Source: Burhinus oedicnemus (Eukaryota > Chordata > Aves > Charadriiformes > Burhinidae). From it: a stretch of DNA of 64,000 bases. The position numbers and the translations under genes are program-made. The stretch is taken from assembly GCA_008921705.1 (NCBI GenBank), contig VFFE01006816.1:165502-229501 (forward strand), given 5' to 3'. Position 1 is the first letter of the stretch, and every line of letters begins with the position of its first letter. The notes under the pieces were generated by a model. That model did not search any database, was not told the DNA's origin, and worked only from the letters and a program-made list of their open reading frames with translations. Shown here piece by piece: positions 13,201 through 25,676 of this stretch.

Positions 13201-15528
13201 AAATGAGCTACAAAAAAGTTATGATTCTATGACTTATGTATGGCAAAACCATGACGAATAATAACCACTTCAAATAACAAAAGTCATTGACTGTGTTGTA
13301 CACAGTAGATAAAATATTTAAAATAGAATTTCTTTATATTTCTAATTATGATTTAACAAAAGACCTATATTTGTTTTGGTTGGGTTTCCTCCCCCTCCTA
13401 AGTTTTTAAAGAACATAAAATTCCGTAGATTGACATGATTCCAGAGAAAATCTGCACTGATGCTGTCAGTCAAAGAGACAGGATCTTCCATAATGAGACA
13501 GCCTGGGAATGCTAGCAAGCAAAATAAATTAGTTTCATGTATTTATATGCAAGCTGTTATAGAATTTCTTCATTGTTGCTACCCTAGCAGCATCAAAGAC
13601 CCTGGTCTAGCCAGGTAAGAATGAAGACCTACAGATTCAGCAACCCAAAACAGGAGAGAGCAGGGGGGAGGAGAAAGAGGAGGGGGTGATGCAAGCAATT
13701 TTCCAGCAACTGAAGCTTTTAATAAAATAAAAGGAACTCATTTTATTTCTTTACTAAATTCCTTTAAGCTAATGGCACATATGGGAAGAAGGCAGCTGAA
13801 ATGACCACTGTGAACCACTGAAATGTCTAAGTGACTGCTGTGTACACCAGTATCTTTATAAAAGGCAAGCAAAGAACAGAAGAAAAAGCATCATCACTAT
13901 CCCTTCTGATTGTCTAGAAGCTAGACCAAACAAAATAATCTGAATACATTTTCCCGTTCTGCAAGCTGGAATTTATGAAATGATTTAACTACCAACAGAC
14001 AAACTATTTTCTTCTGTGAAATGCAATCCAAATTATTTCTGTTTTCCAACAACAAAGCTGATCGTTTTGCAAACTTACTACCCTGGCCATCTCAAAAGCA
14101 TGGGATATTTACAAAAGCAAGGATTTTAACATAAAATTATATTAAAAAAACTACAAGAAAGCCATGATAATAAGCTCCACGTGAACAAATTCTATACAAG
14201 CATTAATTGAGACCTACTAAACAAGAGGTGACTGCACAAGCAAGAACCCAAGTTCTTCCATTTCTGCCTTCTACCTGCATGTATGTATGTACAATAAATA
14301 TACATACACACATGGGGAAAACTGAAGCTGCTATTCCCTGACTGTGGTTACAATATGTTCGAGGTTACCAGTGCTTTAGTACCTTGCTGAAGCACAGGAG
14401 GAAAACTACTTATCCTGGAAAGAATGAAATATAAGTTCAGGAAGAGCAGTACGGTATTAGGACTCCTCCAAAAATGAAGCTGTGTAGGTGAAAGGAAAAG
14501 TGTTTTACAAGAGAAAAATCAAAATATCACAGTTTTACTTTGCTGAAAAGAGGATTCATTTCTACCAGGTTTCTCCTGCAGGATTTTGATCCACAAGCCA
14601 TACTAGTGGAAGAGAATCAAATCCAAAGGCTCAAAACAAACTGACAAGCCTATGCTGACAGAGATGGAAACATTGAGGAACAGAAATAATGAGAAACAGA
14701 ACTGATGTAAACATTTATTTCCTTCTTTTACATTCACGGCAACAGCTCCTAACTCCAAGAGCCTGTAACCATCCAACTGCTGACGCACTAACCCTTCTCT
14801 TTTCATCTTCTCCCACCTGCCTAGACACATTAAAAACGTCTTTAAAATACAGTAATTTTTTTTTCCCTCTACGCTGACATTTTAACTAGGCGGTATCACC
14901 TTTCCACCTCCCCTCAGCAACACCCAGTCAGTAAGGCGCTATTTCAAACACGAGCACGGGTGGCTTTGCGGTGGGTTTCAGCTGGTTGTTTAATGAAGAT
15001 TTTCTGGCCCCGTCAGGAGCGGCTGCCGCGGCGAGGGCTCTCCCCTGCCCCGCACCGGCCCGGGGGAGCGGGCCGCCCCCTCGTCCCCACACACCGCCGC
15101 GGGGCCCGGAGAGCGGGAAACGGTCCCTGCGCTGGCCGGCACCGGCACCTCAGAGCCGGGGCCGCTGAGGGGAGCCCGCGCTGCCCCCTCGGCGCTCCAG
15201 CCCAGCTCACCAACAAACTTCGGGGGTAGGGGCACCTCCTGCCTCCCCGCCCGCTTTCCTCACGGGGCGGGACAGCGGGGCGAGGAAGCGGCGGCGGCGG
15301 CTCCGGCGCCCCCCCCGCCAAGCTCTCCAGCTCTGTCCCATGCCCTCCTCCCCCTCATCACCTCGGCGGAGGGGCCGAGTGTCCCGGGTCTCCTCCCTTC
15401 ACCTCGCCATGGCGGCCCGGCCCGGCCCCCGGTCACTCACCCGGAGTGCGGAGCGGCGGGAGAAGGAAGAAGAGGTGGGCGCACGCAGCGAAAAGGAGCC
15501 AGCGGTTGCAGCCGTGCTCCCGAGACAT
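4185..15528 (-). CDS. B3GLCT: B3GLCT, 5' part only (exons 1-3)
   Basis: B3GLCT is an ER-lumenal beta-1,3-glucosyltransferase that adds glucose to O-linked fucose on thrombospondin type 1 repeats. Three minus-strand exons (15528-15441, 7075-7014, 4224-4185) join in frame. They give a signal peptide with a hydrophobic core (WLLFAACAHLFFLLPPL), then AFAVSVNPEGAEDEVELPVL, then KSEKSGTISKTSRG. This aligns with the human N-terminus, where the signal peptide is followed by AFGLASED and then LEKSGISRKND. Position and orientation also fit: in human B3GLCT is the divergent neighbour of HSPH1. The catalytic domain lies beyond the left edge. This N-terminal part is poorly conserved, so the call rests on phase consistency, short similarity and synteny. 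Confidence 0.8.
4225..7013 (-). other. B3GLCT intron 2
   Basis: AT-rich, non-coding, with homopolymer A or T runs near 5281-5296 and 5726-5742. Two exon-like stretches with usable splice signals occur (5333-5476 and about 6530-6607), but they do not fit the B3GLCT reading frame or protein. Confidence 0.6.
7014..7075 (-). CDS. B3GLCT: B3GLCT exon 2
   Basis: This 62-bp exon enters in phase 1 and leaves in phase 0, matching both neighbours. The acceptor is TTTCAG and the donor GTAATA. It encodes an acidic segment (FAVSVNPEGAEDEVELPVLQ) directly after the signal peptide. Confidence 0.72.
7076..15440 (-). other. B3GLCT intron 1
   Basis: An 8.4-kb intron. It contains one large degraded CR1 (about 8993-11080) and otherwise unremarkable AT-rich sequence. 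A possible short CR1 tail remnant lies near 13210-13235 (ttatgattctatgac). No other gene was recognised. Confidence 0.6.
8993..11080 (-). mobile_element. CR1 retrotransposon, about 2.1 kb, degraded ORF2
   Basis: This is a 5'-truncated CR1 in B3GLCT intron 1. Conceptual translation of the minus strand gives broken pieces of ORF2 in order: ESRLLFKIHLLQAQEW, KKGFYRCIGSKRETRENVG, SVTSIPGKVMEQIILDTI, DVVYLNFSKEIDTVSYNVI, the reverse transcriptase segment FSLFINDLSNGTNCTLSKFA, ESSFAEKDLRVLVG, and LGCIRKSVSSRSRKVILPL. Several frameshifts and stops separate them, so it is inactive. The RT catalytic pair is seen only as FAKDTK instead of FADDTK. The 3' end is near 8993 (gaggttggaaagg on the plus strand). 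Confidence 0.9.
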
Positions 15529-15880
15529 CTTGGCAAGGGCCGCCGAGCCGCACGGCGAGGGGGGGAGGAGGAGGAGAGGGGCACGGTGCGCCCGACTGCC
15601 CGCCTCTGCCGCAGGAGCGCGGGCGAGCGGCCTCCGGCTGGTGGCGGTGCCGCCGCCAGCCAGCCCGCCCTGCCCTCCTTCCCTCCCCCCCGCCAGGCCC
15701 AGCAGGACCGGCCGCCAGCGCCGGGAGGCGGCGGAGGCGGAGCGGGGGCCGCGGCGCCCTCTGGCGGGCGGCAGCGGGACAGGCGGCGCCCTGCGGCCCC
15801 GCGCCTCCCCGCCGGCGGCGGCCGGTCTGCGGGCCGTCAGCTCTCCGCGGGCAGCCGGAGCTCGTACAGCCCCATTGATG
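14950..15880 (-). promoter_or_regulatory. CpG island at the B3GLCT 5' end
   Basis: A GC- and CpG-rich block of about 0.9 kb surrounds B3GLCT exon 1. It supplies the promoter and 5' UTR upstream (higher coordinates) and the start of intron 1 downstream. I see no clear TATA box. Long frames on both strands here are composition artefacts. Confidence 0.8.
15441..15528 (-). CDS. B3GLCT: B3GLCT exon 1 (coding part, signal peptide)
   Basis: The ATG (complement of 15526-15528) opens 29 codons plus one base, followed by a consensus GTGAGT donor. The product has a short polar start, a Leu/Phe/Ala-rich core and a Pro-rich end, as in a cleaved ER signal peptide. It sits in a CpG island, as expected for a first exon. 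Confidence 0.8.
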
Positions 15881-18800
15881 GCTCCAGGCTAAACATCCAA
15901 CCCAAAATAATCCTAATGAGCATAGCTCTCCATAACCATTATTGATCATCCGGCATCTGTTACCAAAAACAATTAATAATGTCTTTAATTCCTAATGCTA
16001 AATCATTAACTCCACAGAAAGTCCTCCAATGAGGTTTCTAGGTTGTCCAATTTAGACTGAAGACGAGTTTTTTGGTTATCAGCTTCATCCTCCTTCTCTC
16101 ACGAACAAATTTAAATATTGTCAGTCAAGCGATACCCAGCACTGGCAGGAACCTGGTACACAGTAACAAGTGGCCTAGTTCATCTTAAAACAACCCTCAC
16201 AAACCCTCACCCCAAAAGAGCATGTTACACCTCCAGACAGCCATTTCACAACCGCCTGTGTAGCCAGGGGTGGAGACACGGGGTGCAGCCCAGAGTTCGG
16301 GCACGGGACACGAGCGGGGCACAGCCTTGGCACCCGAGACTCCACAGCTACAAACAACTCACCTGCAGTCGGTTACAGAAATGCAGACCTGGAGCCGCAC
16401 AAAATGGGTTTTAGGGGTAACAGGGAGAACAAAGTATCTAACATGCGTAAAAGGCACTGTATAGATAGTAAATTTGGATGTAATGCAGACCTGCAGACCA
16501 ACAAAGAAAATTCAGATGTATAAATCTTTGTTAGCAAACAGAAAACGATCCCAGGTGGATCCTGGAGCAAGGAAGAAGAAACCATCCACACAAACATCTG
16601 ATTTGTCCCAGTGAAGGACTCCTCATGCTGACAACTTGCTGCAACACTCCCCATACACCCCAGAATGAAACTGCCAACCTTCAGACACAGGGGAGCCACA
16701 GAAGGTTGGAGCCTAACGCCAGCAAAAGGAGTAGAAACCCAGCAGTGTGCATAAAACTTTCACTCCATTGTCACTTTCTTTTTCCGTAGCAATTGGATCT
16801 GTATTAATAATGATTAGATCATTCACATTTCAACTATAATAACAAGAAATTCTTGGCTTTACTTAGATATAAGGCGTGCTTCCTCTTTGCCCTTAAACAC
16901 GATTTTGAGCCTGGTGCATCTAGGTAACGATTCCTTACACGCCAGATATGCATAGCCATGAATTCCAGCCAGGTGTATATGCATACATTTTCCCATCAAA
17001 TCCTTCCCACAGAGACCCCTCCTACCAACCCAACCACTCAGTATGCATTGACCTCACTGGAACAAACCGTGCAACATCCAGGTCAGCCATAAACTTCCCG
17101 TATTTGTAATCCAGTAAGGCCAACAGCATAGGACCCAATTTGGACCTTTCCTCAAAACTCTACAGCTTTTAGACCCACTGCATTCTTTTCCTGACAGACC
17201 AAGCGGTTAGAAACTGCTATGGTAGTTTAAGTTTGCCAGAGAGCTGATTTTGAAGATGAATGGAAATCTTTTCACAGTGATAAATGCTCCCTCTCACTGC
17301 AAGTTCAGGCAAGAACATCTATATAACTGTAACTTAGTAGTAAACTTCACACTTTCTTTTAAAACTAACTCAATAGAAATATATTAGCTAGACTTCCTTG
17401 GGGTATTAGACTTGCCTTACGTATTTACTACCCCGCTTATACTGCAGGGGGTTGAAGAGAGAGGGGAAAATGGGACACAAGCGTGAGCAACCACAGCTTG
17501 TTATGTGCCTTACAGATCAACTGCTTCTTGCTGACATTCTGGTTCACTACATAAGTTACTGGCCTCACAAATAATAATTCTCATGCAAATTAAGTAGAAA
17601 CTTTCATATTACGTTTTTCTCTCTGATTCCATGTGCATGCTTATTACCAGGAAAAAAAAGTGTTAAGTTATCCTTCCATTTCTATACCTACAACAACATA
17701 AAAGCCGTGAATCCTTTGCATAACATGTATCTGCATTTGCTTGTTTTTCCCAATAAGTTGCAGCAGCGTTTCTTGCCCTTTCTCCCATTTCTCTGTTCTG
17801 TGCTGGTTTCTGGAAATATTCACATCACAAAGATCATGCCCACAACAGCTGGGATGCATGTAAGACTTTTCACTTTCAAAATAGTTAAGATATACTCATG
17901 TTCAAATGTTTCCCCACACAGCAAGTCAGTAAGGAAAAAAAACCACACCCAGCCTTTTGCTGAGATGTAATCAATGTTTTGGTTTCTCACAAACATAAGA
18001 GAAATTTCATTGTAACCACCTCCCTAGAAATATGGAACTCCACCATGAAACCTAATGTTCTCCAACTGTGAAGAAAAACAGCACGTAAGTGTTTTAAATC
18101 TTATATTCAGGGCTGGGAGGAGGAAATAAATCTTTTTCTTGAGTTCTACTCTACATACAAACTCAGATTGTGTTTGTTTGTTGTTCTAACTACCCCACTG
18201 AGAATTTCCGTCTCAGGAAGGATGAAAATAATGAACTTTCTGGGAAGAAACACAGAGGTTCAGACCACCACCAAGCTTCCTTTCCTTATGGTATTATGTA
18301 TATCTTACATTCATAAATAATACAAATGTAGCACTGCTGCTGTCCCATCTCTCAGACTAACAAGAGGGGTTGCAAATACAAAGAAATCTTGTCAGAGATA
18401 TATATATATGAAGTTATGCATTTGATGCATATCACATTTATTTTGTCCTGGTAGGATATCTTTTACAGCTATTAAATACAACTTTATATATTTAAAATTA
18501 ATTATTCATCACCAGTGAGATTTTTAGAAGAAAAATAAAGCAAAAAAACAGCATTTTTTCCAGGATGAAAAGTAAACGTGGACTTTCTGGAAAAAGAATA
18601 ATTAAAATAATAAAGTAAGTGGCTATTTCCTTTGAAATATTTATAATAGCATGTACGCTACAGCTATTTGGCATCCAAGTTACTACGTTTTAGTTACTAA
18701 CTTTTAGTATTGTGTTATAAATTGTGAGCTTATGAGGCCTGTAGAATTTCTGATGTTGTTTTTCTTATGGATTTGTGGAAGCTTTGCTGATTTCAGCTTG

Positions 18801-21800
18801 ACAATTTGATGCGAGAGACAAAGCAATGTTTCATCAACTGAAAACTGTCAGTGATTGGAATGGGGACAACTTTTCACCTATGATTTTGGTCCTGAAAATA
18901 CTTTATGTGCATAAGCAGTTAAGAGATGAACAGGACCATTCACGTGGTAAATTTAAGTCCTTATACCTTTTCATAGACCCAGTGTCACTATTTTAACCTC
19001 TTTCATGAATCAAATGGCTACAACAAAGCAAAGAATCTGGAGCCCCAATGGAGAAATATGATTGAAGTTATGGCAAGTGTTTACGTTTTACCAGGCATAA
19101 AGATAAACTTCCACAATATGCACAAACCCTACCTGTATTCCAACCCATTTGGACTAATGTGTTACTCACCCATCCCTTTACACAAACCAAGGGACAGCTA
19201 AATTTCCAGTGCAGAACAAAATGCTTAGATTGCCGTGTCAGAGAAAAAGGGAACAGTGGGAAAATTCAGAGATGGATGACAACAGCGTCCACCTGAGACT
19301 GCCCAGGCTGGCGTGTGGTTCAAGGGTGGTTTGCCCTTGTGCACAGGCAGCCCAGCAGTGATCGAGGATACTCTGATGGTTCCATCATCTCTTCTTATAG
19401 GAGGACTATAATATGGGAGAAGAAAAGAGAAATTATGAACCAGACACAATGGCAATTATTGAGTTAGAGAACTTGACTGGAACTACTTTGTTGTATTAGC
19501 CATTTGAAAAATGTTTAAGTAATCCAGGAACGACAGAGCACTCGTTCCTTGCAATGGATGGGGTGGGAAGGCCTTTTCGGCAGAGACAGGCCTATTAATC
19601 ATACGAGTTGAGTTCTGTCCCAACTCTTCCTCAGCCTGCCGCAGTTTGACCTCTCTCTCCTACTCGGCAAGTTACATAAGCAGGGGCATAACTTTCAGCT
19701 ATGAATAATCCTGTGGAAGTCAGCAAAACCAATCCAAATGAGTTCAGAATTACACAATTACTTTTTGAATCACAACATGCATCTGGAAACTGAGTTTCTC
19801 AGCTTTCAGCTATTCAAGACAGTAATTCAATGATAGTTCCATTAACTTCACAATGCCCAGCTAGTACGCTGCAAGTGCATCTGCATTTGTCAGATGCTAG
19901 GCAGTGAGCTTGAGCATGGGAGATCTGATAGTCTGCATTGCTCAGCTCTTAACTACACTCCCTTGTCCCATTTGGACCGCTCTAAAGAGCTCTCCCCAGA
20001 AGAAATCTGCACTAGTGGGGAAAGTCCAGAGCACTGTAGACATGACCCAGTCAGCGACACTTGGCCTGGGACTTGCCCCATCTTGTTCAGAAGAACTGAT
20101 GAATTCGCAGTATCAGAGCACACGTATGCTGTAAGTCTGACAACCAAACCATTGAGGGAGATCAGCGCTCCAGTCAACCCCCGTGGTAGGCCACAGTGTA
20201 GTCTGAGTTTAGTCTCTCTCCTTCCTGGGCTAATATGGGAAGTGCTTGCTCTTTGTTAAAATTTGAGGACTCCACCTTGAGGTAAGTCTTAGGGCATTCA
20301 ATCAAAGCTTTATAGAGAACTGGTCTGGGGCTGTAGCAGAGAGTCCCGGGAACAGATTTCAACCAAGCAATTTCTCACGATCAAGACTGCTGTTACTAGA
20401 AAAGACCAGGAAAAACACTGGGCATGAAGTGATCAGTCACAGATTCTTAAAAGGTTGTAAAGATGGATCAAAGATGATTCCTTTTCTATGGGGCAAATAA
20501 TGCCTGCTTAACAGCTCCTCTCTGTTATCTGGCACAGAAACACTGAAAATACCTTACGTAGTGTATTTTCTGGAGCTCATGATAGGATTGTCCGAGAAGC
20601 AGGGTATATACGCTCTGGGGAGGACACAGGTATTTCATCATCTTTGAATCATTACAGTCTAAGCCATAGATGACAAACAGGAGATCTTTCTAACCGTGGA
20701 ACTTGACATAGATCCCTAGCATGCCTTAAAACACCCGCTTAGACATCAGTGCTTCAATCTCCCTTATAGACCTCACCTTGAAAATTCTGATCTGATCGTT
20801 CTTGTAGGTATCACTGAACATCTGTTGCTCTGGACTGCCAGATTCCAGGTGTGGCATACCTTCTGAAATGCTTAATCTCAAAGAAACAGCAGGAGGGAAA
20901 CCTAAAATGGTTATGCTTACTATTCATGTAACATAAAGAATATAACATATAGCTGCAGCTTTGTCAAGTTCGTATTTCTTGAATTGGTGGTTTAAAACAC
21001 ACAGTAGCAGTAAATCAACAGATCTGCGGGAGAGATGCAAGCTTGGAATCTGGAATCCTTTGGAAGGTGAACCTAGGAACTAAATTCCCTCCCTCCCCCC
21101 TACCCTGTTTGAAACCTCCTGTCCATCTTCTTTTCCTCCACTTCAGTCAATAACTCAGCTATCCCTCCTTCCCACAGGATCATAGCTTAGTTGCAGAATC
21201 TGATCTTCTTTCTTGCCATATTGGTTCAGGCATTAAATTTCACTGACTAGATGTTAGAACATCCTCAGATGTTCTCTACAGCTCTTTATTCTCCCTGCAA
21301 AGTCACCATGTTGGCTTTAGTCATTCTGCAGTCCTAAATGTCTATGTCCTCTTTGGCTTTGTTCTAACTACAGTATATCTAATCTTTAAAAAACGCTACT
21401 ACAAGATTATCCAATCTACCTGGAAATTACTATACGAAGCTGTGATATCATAGAAGGAATTCAGACTGTCACAGTCCTGTGGAAAGGACCTTATTATCCC
21501 TAAGTTGGTATGAATATTTTGTAACATTCAACTATGTGCAATTATAAAGTTTTCCTTTTCTACTTTTGGAAGCTCACTGTTGTCTCCAGTTTTACTTTAC
21601 GAGATTAGTTTTAAAATAAAATAATTTTATTATAAATTTATCTAGGTTCAGAACTGACTGACTGAAGTTATTTAAACGCATATGATATTGACAGGAAGAT
21701 TCAGTTATGAATTATTTTTAGTACAACATTCCTGAAAATCCATAGTATAAACTCTTTTCAGAATCAGTATCTGCAGACAAATAGCTGCCAGGTTAAACCT

Positions 21801-23349
21801 AGGGGGAAAATGCATCATTTTGGTTTCTTGTGACTGTCGCGTGATGAGAGGAAGATGATTTATGCTCCTGTCTTTTTACTGCACACGGTCAAGGAGAAAC
21901 AAGGGTAATACTTCTACAGGCAGATGTAGAGGACTGAAGCTTTTCAGTCTCAATTATAAGCCAAGGGCATATGGCCCGCTTCTTTGGTCAAATGAACAGC
22001 TTGCCTAAAAGAACTGTCAGACTTGATAGCCTTACCCGTTTCATCTCCTGCTGCTTCCATCTGACACAGAATTGCCTCTACCAAGTGTATCTGAGCTCTT
22101 TATATTTTCCCTGCTGAAGTGCAGCTATTTGAAAATACAAAACATTAGTCCTAAACTACCTGACAGTGTCTTTTTATCAATGTACGAAAATATTACCTTG
22201 TCAACTGAGAGTCAAAGCACAGACGAATAGCAAGGGCTTTAATGGAGTAAAACCATTTAGGAACAGAACGCTTCCATATATCTTAAAGATCTTAGCGGCC
22301 ACATTGACTACTTTCCCTTGCTTCTATTCCTACAAGAAAAGAAATAGTGGTATAAAGAATCACCTACCCTTCTCCACTGTGCACTAAGTCATAGTGGCAG
22401 GGAGAAAAACAAGGTGAACTGCTCAAGGTACACTGGAGTGGATAGTCATCTGAACTTGTTTCTAACTTTTCTGCTGTTTTGATGGGCTGTAAGTAATGTG
22501 ATCCCTCAAGCACTGACTAACCTGCATCAGCTGTCCCATATCTCACAAATGGCTTCCACATACTTTGGTTTACCTTATTACCCCAAAGACTTTGGGGTAT
22601 GTCTGGCTTACAGCTTTTAATGCCTGTAATCCCAAGAAGCGCAGGGGGCGGTTAGATAAGAACACTCTAAGCAATGGCAGGAACATAAGAGCTAGTTTCT
22701 TTAGCTGAAGTAGCTCTGTTGTGAACCAACTTGGGTGTGCCCCTGAACAAGTAGGGTTGGAAAATCCCCAATAGCTGGTAGGTCTCTGCATCTTAATTTA
22801 ACATAACTAGATTTGGCATAGTTTTCTCATTTTGTCACCTGTGTCTCCATAAACCTTTGTTACGAGGGAAACCTTTGTTATGTGAGAAACCAACATATTT
22901 ATGGCATGTTATATATCATAAATATTTTGTTCTTAATGACACTTGAGAGAAATCTCACGTCTAGTTGAGCTATTAGAAAAGCCAATGCCATTGCTATAGG
23001 AGCACCTTTCAAACATGGATACTCTCACAGCACCCCAGCACACAGGCTGTCAAAAAGCTAGTGAGTTGCACGGACTGATTAACAGAGGGCCAGTATGTTG
23101 ACAAATCATCTTCTCATGGTCATCACCAGCCAGGAACATTTTCTGGTGTACAGTAGGAAAACATGAGGAAGTCCAAACCTCATAGATTCCTAAAAAAGCT
23201 TCTGACAATGATGTCATAGTGCTACATTCTGCCCTGAAAGCTGAAGTTACCTGATACAGAGTGACAAAATACAGCAGTTGCCTTCACACCAAGAACTCTG
23301 GACTATACAGGCAGCTGCTGGCCTTTTTTAGCACTGTCCTGAAGAGTTC

Positions 23350-24222
23350 CTGGGGGAGGCACCTTCAGCACATTTGCAGATGACACCAGGCTATGGGGGA
23401 ACAGCCAAAACCCTGGAGGAGAGGGCTGCCCTTCCAAAGGCCCCTGATAAGCATTAAAAATGGGCTGAGAGAAACCTTATATTGTTCCACAAAAACAAAT
23501 GTAAAATTCTGTACCTGGGTCAGAATAACCTCATATAATACCAAGAGGCTGGTGACTGACTGGCTAGGAAGCAGCTTTGCTGGAAGAGGTCTGGGAGTCC
23601 TGGTGGTCAAGCTCAGCATGAGAAAGCAGTGCCCTTTTGGGGTAATGAAAGCCAACTATACAACAGGCTACATTAGCAATAGCACAATCAGCAGGACAAA
23701 AGAAGTGATTAATACCCTCTACTTGCTATTTGGAGACAACACCTGCAGTACCCTGTATAATTTTGGGCCTACCAGCACAAGAGAGTCTGTCAAACTGGAG
23801 CAAATCCACTGGACAGCCACTAAGCTGGTTAAGGGCTTGGAACACATGACGTATCAGGCAGGTCCGAGGTAAGAGATTGTTCAAGATAGATGGAAAAAAA
23901 GACTAAAGGGAAATGTAATTGCTGCCAGCAATTACCTAGAGAGGGAAAGCTAGAGATACTTCTCAGTAAGTGCACAGCAAGAGAATAAGCATCACAAGTT
24001 GCAACAAGGGAAATTCTAAATGAACATAACAAAAACGTCACAGAGATCAGACACTGAGATAAGTTTGCCCAGAGAGGCTGAAGAATCTCCATCCTTGGAG
24101 ACATTCAGAACTTACTGGACAGGAGCCTCAGCAACTTCAGAGGCAGCCCTGCTTTGAGCTGGGCATCGGACCAGATGGCCTCAAGAAGTCTTTCCCAGCC
24201 TAAATTATGCTCTTATTCTGAG
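23350..24222 (+). mobile_element. CR1 fragment, 5'-truncated, with 3' end
   Basis: It begins in the reverse-transcriptase region (TFADDTRLWGNSQNPGGEG) and continues through broken ORF2 text into the CR1 3' UTR. There, cggaccagatggcctcaag and tttcccagcctaaatta mark the characteristic CR1 tail. Multiple stops make it inactive. Confidence 0.8.
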
Positions 24223-25309
24223 ACAGTACGGAGAAGAATAGAAAATGACATGACACCTACCTGGCGCATACTTACCGACAAAATCAATCTATAATTTTGG
24301 GTCTGTAAACTGTCTTCAAGCATAGAAGTTGGTATTTGCTGCCTGTTGAGGCCCCCCACTTTGGCAAAACAGCAGTTTAAAATAATTATTTGGCAGAAAG
24401 GTCAATCATTATTAAAGGTAAAATGATTCAACTCTGAGCTTATCAACCATCCTTGCTCATCAATAAAATCACCTGACAACCATCCCTTGACATGAACAAA
24501 ACTACAAAACCGCCCTCTATGGAATAAAAAGAGTTTTAATCATGTCTGAAAAGGACTTCTGCATCCTGCTCTTTGCTCAAAGGTGAGCTTCTGCCTCGTT
24601 CTGCTGACTCGGGTAAGGGGAACATGGGCTGGGACAGTTGACCTGATGAGGAGCTTATTGAGCAAAACTGACAGTAGGAACCAGAGCACTCCTCATTGCA
24701 GAAATTTTCAGTTGTGAAATGGCCCTTAGGAGCCATTACAGCCTGATGTTGTTTCAGAGCAACTCCAGTCATTGCAGCCTGTATTAGCCTTAAAGCAGCT
24801 TTAGATTATGTCCAACAGCAGTTACTCCCTTAGGACTGTTTCGTTCTGCTTTTGATACAGAAAGTCAGACAGGACTGGATCACAAAAAACACAGAATTTC
24901 ACATGTGCTACAGAGCCATTCAAATACAGCAATATCAAGTGAACATGACACAGAGGAAATACAAAAGTCAAAAGATGTTTAGGAGATCGATATCAAAATC
25001 ATTAAGAAAAATATTGCCAACCCCCCCAAAATATACAGTTCCAAACCAAACCCACTCAGTTAAGACTCTGGAAAAACTGCTTTGTGGACGTGCCCAATAT
25101 GCTGTCCTGCTTAACAGCAGTAACAAATCTTTACATAGCTCTACAGAAACCACCACCAATCCTGAGAAAATGCCTATGAGATACACAGCTCATCTCAGTG
25201 GCCAGTCTGGCCCAAACCATGACAACAGTAAACCTCAATAACAGAAGCTTTGTGTAGGTGGTGTGGAAAACAACTAATTTGTTGAATTTTACCTAAAAAG
25301 CTGTAAAGA

Positions 25310-25676
25310 CTTGGCATACTCAGTCCGGCCAGGATGGAGTTAACTTCCTTCATAGCAGCCCAGATGGTGCTATCCTTCATATTCCGTACCATATAAAGTG
25401 ATGCTTAGCAATAAAAGCTGGCTTAGAAGAAGGTGGGGGTTTGACTTCCAAGGTGGCTGTTGCTTGGAGACTGGCTGGACGTTGCTCTGCTTTGAGAGGT
25501 GGTGAGCATCACTTGGGTCTTTCCCCTTCTCTTTCCTTCTCTTACTAAACTGTCTTTATCTCAACCCACAAGTTTTCTTGCTTTTGCTCTTCCTTTATGC
25601 ACTGTCTTGCTGGGCAAGGGGAGGGAGTGAGCAAGCAGCTGGTGGGTACTCAGCTGTTGGCCAGGATCAACCCACA
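25310..25676 (+). mobile_element. Avian ERV LTR fragment (ERVL-like)
   Basis: The text ccggccaggatggagttaac, a TATA-like atataaag at 25391, AATAAA at 25410-25415, the U5-like tctttatctcaacccacaag and the end gccaggatcaacccaca are typical of a widespread avian LTR family. The left end appears truncated or diverged. No internal retroviral sequence adjoins it. Confidence 0.7.

Noticed and set aside
15340..15949. Open frames of 148-201 codons on both strands at the B3GLCT CpG island
   Set aside because: They are low-complexity Arg/Ala/Pro/Gly-rich frames. Only the short minus-strand signal-peptide exon is supported by splicing and similarity.
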